The notes beneath the pieces are model-generated. The model saw only the letters and a program-made list of their open reading frames with translations, had not been told where the DNA came from and did no database searches. Shown piece by piece: positions 10,677-12,740 of a DNA stretch of 12,740 bases. This DNA comes from Mycoplasmataceae bacterium (GTDB lineage: Bacteria; Bacillota_I; Bacilli_A; Mycoplasmatales; Mycoplasmoidaceae), in assembly GCA_031278855.1 (NCBI GenBank), contig JAITJR010000039.1, forward strand, positions 1-12,740, in the 5' to 3' direction. How positions within the stretch are numbered: position 1 is the stretch's first letter; every line of letters starts with the position of its first letter. A program made the position numbers and the translations under genes.

Positions 10677-11390
10677 TTAAACTCCGATATTAATTCGATG
10701 ATTCATAAAGAATCCCACACCAATGATGATAGCTATCATCGGTAGGATTACAGTTAGTGGGATAAAGTATGACTCTAAGTACTCCAAATTTGGAGCTTCA
10801 CTCGGAGTTTGGGTGATTGGAAAACTAAACCCAACCCCATATGACATAACGACAACTAGAACGATAATGCTAACAATCATTTCACGTGAATAGTAACGTA
10901 AAGACACTCCAGCCGTTGCACCTAAAATACATAAAATAAAAGTCAACAAAATCATATATTCAAATTTCATTTTTCCAGAAAATAAAGCGACATTTTTTGA
11001 GTCACATCATTTTTGTAAAACGACGTAACTTGCACTAATTAAGGCAGCAAAAACGATCGCAAAAGTCAGACTTAATATTAATTTGGCAGTTAAATAAATA
11101 GAACGTTTTATCGGTCTACTCAAGATAAAAATACGGTCATTAGGGTTTGCAATAATTTCGCCTAGTACCGAACAAAATAATGCCACTGTGCAAATCGATA
11201 TTAGTCGAGACATTGTCTTAATTTCTCAAATATTAGCATCGGTAACAGGGTGATTGTTATACATGGCAATGGGAACTATTGCGATAAAAACAGCATTTAG
11301 TATAAATCCAGCAATAAATACAATTAATGTAGAAGACTGACTTATTGTCGTTTTAAAGAACTGCCCATACAATTTACATGTTATTCGCAT
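10677..11390 (-). CDS. ABC transporter permease, ABC-2-like
   Basis: 237 aa, very hydrophobic, with about six predicted membrane segments: near 20-42, 60-82, 100-125, 145-165, 171-190 and 209-230. Polar loops between TM2 and TM3 (NPNDRIFILSRPIKRSIYLT) resemble the cytoplasmic coupling region of ABC-2 exporters, in which 'SRPI-x-R' follows the second helix. It forms the membrane channel for the ATPase downstream. The start at 11388-11390 follows an in-frame TAG by three codons and has AGGTG just upstream, so it is well fixed. A GTG two codons earlier is an alternative. Two Trp codons are UGA. It lies next to the (CA)10 tract, 63 bp upstream. Confidence 0.85.
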
Positions 11391-11453
11391 AAACACCTAA
11401 TTTTAGTTGAATAAATCAAACAAAGAGAAACTTTCACCGACGGAAGGATCGTC

Positions 11454-11473
11454 CACACACACACACACACACA
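11454..11473. repeat. (CA)10 dinucleotide microsatellite
   Basis: Ten uninterrupted CA units, read as (TG)10 on the minus strand. They lie 63 bp upstream of the ABC permease start and about 50 bp upstream of its putative -10 box. Simple-sequence tracts upstream of promoters can vary in length by slippage and switch expression in mollicutes (the GAA tract of vlhA is the known case). Whether this one does so is inference. Confidence 0.95.
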
Positions 11474-11543
11474 AATGGCGAAAAATCAGGCTTTTCCCGT
11501 AATAAATCCGTTATCAAATATTTTTAAAAAAAATTCACAAAAC

Positions 11544-11567
11544 GGAACTTTTTAAGGCAAAAGTTTC
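11544..11567. repeat. inverted repeat, 9-bp stem, 6-nt loop
   Basis: GGAACTTTT pairs with AAAAGTTTC across the loop TAAGGC, with one G-U pair at the second position when read as + strand RNA. It has no T-run on the + side. On the minus side a U8 run starts only about 10 nt downstream, so this is not a standard intrinsic terminator. Confidence 0.7.
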
Positions 11568-11569
11568 TA

Positions 11570-11590
11570 GTGAATAGTGCAACTATTCAC
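11570..11590. repeat. perfect inverted repeat, 9-bp stem, 3-nt loop
   Basis: GTGAATAGT and ACTATTCAC flank the triloop GCA with no mismatch. It starts 2 nt after the previous hairpin, so the pair would form two tandem stem-loops in RNA or two dyads in DNA. No U-tract follows on either strand. As it lies between divergent genes, it does not follow any recognised gene as a terminator would. Confidence 0.8.
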
Positions 11591-11724
11591 CACAAAAGAT
11601 TAAATGGAGAGATGTCTTACGGTACATAACTACAATTCATTAGTCTAACATTAAAGTATTGCCCTTGAATTTAGCACTTACAAAAGTTACATAAAAGTTT
11701 GTCATACGAAGTATTTAAAGAAAT

Positions 11725-11742
11725 AACGAAAACGACAACGAA
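11725..11742 (+). repeat. triple AACGA hexamer direct repeat, possible operator
   Basis: AACGAA-AACGAC-AACGAA: three copies of AACGA with a strict 6-nt period, ending 7-12 nt before the putative -10 and so covering the -35 position of the Panacea promoter. A fourth ACGAA occurs at 11706-11710. This placement fits an operator or activator site, by inference from position only. Confidence 0.55.
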
Positions 11743-11748
11743 AAGAAT

Positions 11749-11759
11749 TACAATATATT
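11749..11759 (+). promoter_or_regulatory. putative -10 region of the Panacea module
   Basis: Two overlapping -10-like hexamers: TACAAT (11749-11754) and TATATT (11754-11759). Either would start transcription some 10-20 nt before the ATG at 11781. A clear Shine-Dalgarno, AGAGGT (11769-11774), lies 6 nt before that ATG. The -35 position is occupied by the AACGA repeats. Confidence 0.5.
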
Positions 11760-11780
11760 TACTAAAGTAGAGGTAAAACC

Positions 11781-12233
11781 ATGAATAAACAAAATAAAAT
11801 AACAGCATTAGATGTTGCCAAGTTTATTTTGTCAATCATAGATGTAGAGCAAGGAGAAGTGATTTCTAACTTAAAACTACAAAAACTTTTATATTACTCG
11901 CAAGGATTTACATTAGCACTATATGATAAACCGCTTTTTGACGATAAAATCGAAGCATGACAATATGGTCCTGTTGTTCCAAATGTATATGATAAATACC
12001 AAAAATATGGGTACAATAACATACCACCAATTTTAAAAGACGAGACAAACATCGACAGTGAATCAAAAAAAGTAATCCATGCCGTTTATAAAGAATATGG
12101 GCAATTTTCCGCTTTCAAGTTAGTTGAGTTTACTCACAATGAATTGCCATGAAAAGAAGCGTCTGAAAGAGAAGATAAAACAATTTCATTAGATACAATG
12201 AAAAAATATTTCAAAAATCAAATAAATGAATAA
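11781..12233 (+). CDS. Panacea-domain (DUF4065, SocA/GepA-like) protein, probable antitoxin
   Basis: 150 aa; essentially the whole protein is one Panacea domain. The domain core is plain: ISNLKLQKLLYYSQGFTLAL (28-47), then KPLFDDKIEAWQYGPVVPNVYDKYQKYG (50-77). The rest is helical and ends with LVEFTHNELPWKEA (114-127), the usual 'L-x-x-x-T-H-x-x-x-P-W' element. The best-known function of stand-alone Panacea proteins is neutralising a toxin encoded next door; SocA is also a proteolysis adaptor for toxin SocB in Caulobacter. Trp60 and Trp124 are UGA-encoded, so this copy is adapted to the mollicute code and not freshly acquired from a standard-code host. AGAGGT 6 nt upstream fixes the start. 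The 3' end overlaps the partner gene by 8 nt, the tight coupling expected of toxin-antitoxin pairs with the antitoxin first. Confidence 0.9.
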
Positions 12234-12621
12234 GTTTAATGCCCCACTAGTTAAACCAAATATTAATAAGCAAATATCAAGTGATAATGAAGTGCCATCT
12301 TTTGATTTCAAACATAATAAAGTAAATAATTTTAGTGTAGATGATTTAGATAATGAAAATAGAATTGCTTTACTTAATACTTTATATAAATACAAAGATA
12401 TTACGTGAACTCAAATAAAAACAAGCGGAAGGCATGGTGCAGGCACTGAAAAAATAGACATAAGTTCTTTAAGTTTTGTTTTACCTACTTCTATCACTGC
12501 TGACGTAAATTATTTATTAGCGATGAGATATCATGGGAATGCACCTATTTTAGGTTTTAGAGTAGGTAGTATTTTTCATATTGTCGCGATAGACCATAAG
12601 TTCGAAGCATACGAACATTAA
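12226..12621 (+). CDS. small partner of the Panacea protein, probable toxin (unnamed family)
   Basis: 131 aa, overlapping the antitoxin gene by 8 nt in another frame. I cannot name the family. From memory the layout resembles a group of small bacterial proteins with the order 'F-F-x-Y/H ... L ... TW-x-QI ... RHG-x-G-x-E-KI ... P ... D-V-x-x-L ... R-x-x-G-x-x-P-I-x-G-F/Y-R ... I-F-H-x-x-x-I-D-x-x-F-x-x-Y-x-H'. Visible here are ITWTQI (59-64), GRHGAGTEKI (68-77), DVNYLLAMRYHGNAPILGFR (93-112), and the close SIFHIVAIDHKFEAYEH (115-131). The repeated His and Arg (Arg69, His70, His103, His118, His124, His131) are plausible nuclease or RNA-binding residues, by inference. There is no signal peptide or membrane segment, so it should act in the cytoplasm rather than as a membrane-depolarising toxin. 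Trp61 is UGA-encoded; under the standard code only the first 60 residues would be made. The toxin role rests on the Panacea neighbour and the overlap. Confidence 0.75.
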
Positions 12622-12690
12622 ATAAAAAAATATCACTGTGCTAAATAATGTTTGCTTGGTTTTTGTAGTAACAATCTCTTGGAGAACTTT
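12622..12690. other. short non-coding spacer after the toxin gene
   Basis: An A-rich run (12621-12631) follows the toxin stop, and a T-rich stretch lies at 12658-12665. I could not pair a stable stem before a T-run, so no terminator is claimed. Confidence 0.4.
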
Positions 12691-12740
12691 ATGCTGACCT
12701 TTGTGCTTAAGGTGCACTCATTAAAGCCAGACACTCAGAT
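12691..12740 (+). CDS. possible start of another gene, cut by window end
   Basis: ATG at 12691 is preceded by a good Shine-Dalgarno (GGAGA, 12681-12685, 5-nt spacing) and stays open to the last base, reading MLTFVLKVHSLKPDTQ. These 16 residues show no recognised motif. Codons are somewhat richer in G+C (CTG, ACC, GTG, CAC) than in the neighbours. The reverse strand is also open across 12619-12740, so direction is not certain. It could be a normal gene or the edge of an insertion sequence. Confidence 0.35.
   Translation, partial: MLTFVLKVHSLKPDTQ

Larger units (their letters stand above)
11391..11780. other. 390-bp divergent intergenic region with repeats and hairpins
   Basis: No credible protein gene lies here; the longest frames from ATG are under 30 codons and lack ribosome binding sites. 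It separates the leftward ABC operon from the rightward Panacea module and holds both promoters. Contents in order: a possible minus-strand -10 (TAAAAT on that strand, 11400-11405), the (CA)10 tract, a T5A8 stretch (11521-11533), two adjacent hairpins (11544-11567 and 11570-11590), two AAAAGTT copies 11 nt apart (11682-11688 and 11693-11699), a triple AACGA repeat and the Panacea promoter. No tRNA, rRNA, riboswitch or other known RNA fold could be recognised by eye. Confidence 0.75.

Noticed and set aside
10406-10745. Alternative frames on both strands inside the ABC ATPase/permease region
   Set aside because: They overlap a gene with complete ABC motifs and show no motifs of their own.
11545-11600. 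tRNA or tmRNA-like end (hairpin followed by CACCA)
   Set aside because: No T-arm, D-arm or acceptor pairing could be found; the CACCA is simply the end of the inverted repeat.
11612-11629. Six-codon leader peptide frame (ATG to TAA) after GGAGAG
   Set aside because: The Shine-Dalgarno abuts the ATG with no spacing, and the frame is too short to support.
12189-12395. Reverse-strand hydrophobic open frame overlapping the Panacea/toxin junction, which could look like a membrane toxin
   Set aside because: It is antisense to two well-supported genes, has no clear ribosome binding site, and its hydrophobicity is expected from the complement of Lys/Asn-rich codons.

Overview
The window comes from a mollicute (a Mycoplasma-type bacterium). 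Almost every long gene continues through in-frame UGA codons at places where its family expects tryptophan, for example DAPW in TatD, RLW in SerS, TWRGA in the helicase and EAW in the Panacea protein. UGA therefore reads as Trp (genetic code 4), with UGG used only now and then. The DNA is AT-rich and the genes are tightly packed. From memory, the order serS-tmk-holB-mnmE-tatD matches Mycoplasma genitalium MG005-MG009. This points to the Pneumoniae group or a relative, but the species cannot be named from the window.

Layout. (1) 3-785 (+) is the 3' end of a leucine-rich-repeat (BspA-like) protein built on a 75-nt repeat; it is probably a surface protein. (2) 828-5679 (-) is a compact housekeeping operon: serS, tmk, holB, mnmE, tatD. 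These serve seryl-tRNA charging, dTTP synthesis, the replication clamp loader, tRNA wobble-uridine modification and a metal-dependent nuclease. (3) 5680-5760 is a short divergent promoter region. (4) 5761-9969 (+) is a second operon: a small unknown protein, a GT2-like glycosyltransferase with a degenerate metal site, an RDD membrane protein and a PcrA/UvrD helicase. The helicase ends tail to tail with the next operon on a shared TTAA. (5) 9966-11390 (-) is a two-gene ABC exporter, permease followed by ATPase. (6) 11391-11780 is a 390-bp divergent non-coding region holding a (CA)10 tract, two tandem perfect or near-perfect hairpins and short direct repeats just upstream of a promoter. (7) 11781-12621 (+) is a two-gene accessory module: a Panacea-domain (DUF4065/SocA-like) antitoxin overlapping by 8 nt a 131-aa partner that is probably its toxin. 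(8) 12622-12740 is a tail that may contain the start of another gene.

The left and middle parts are core genome. The right end, from the CA tract onward, has accessory character. The Panacea module with its own promoter and repeat elements is the best candidate for an incompletely described system.
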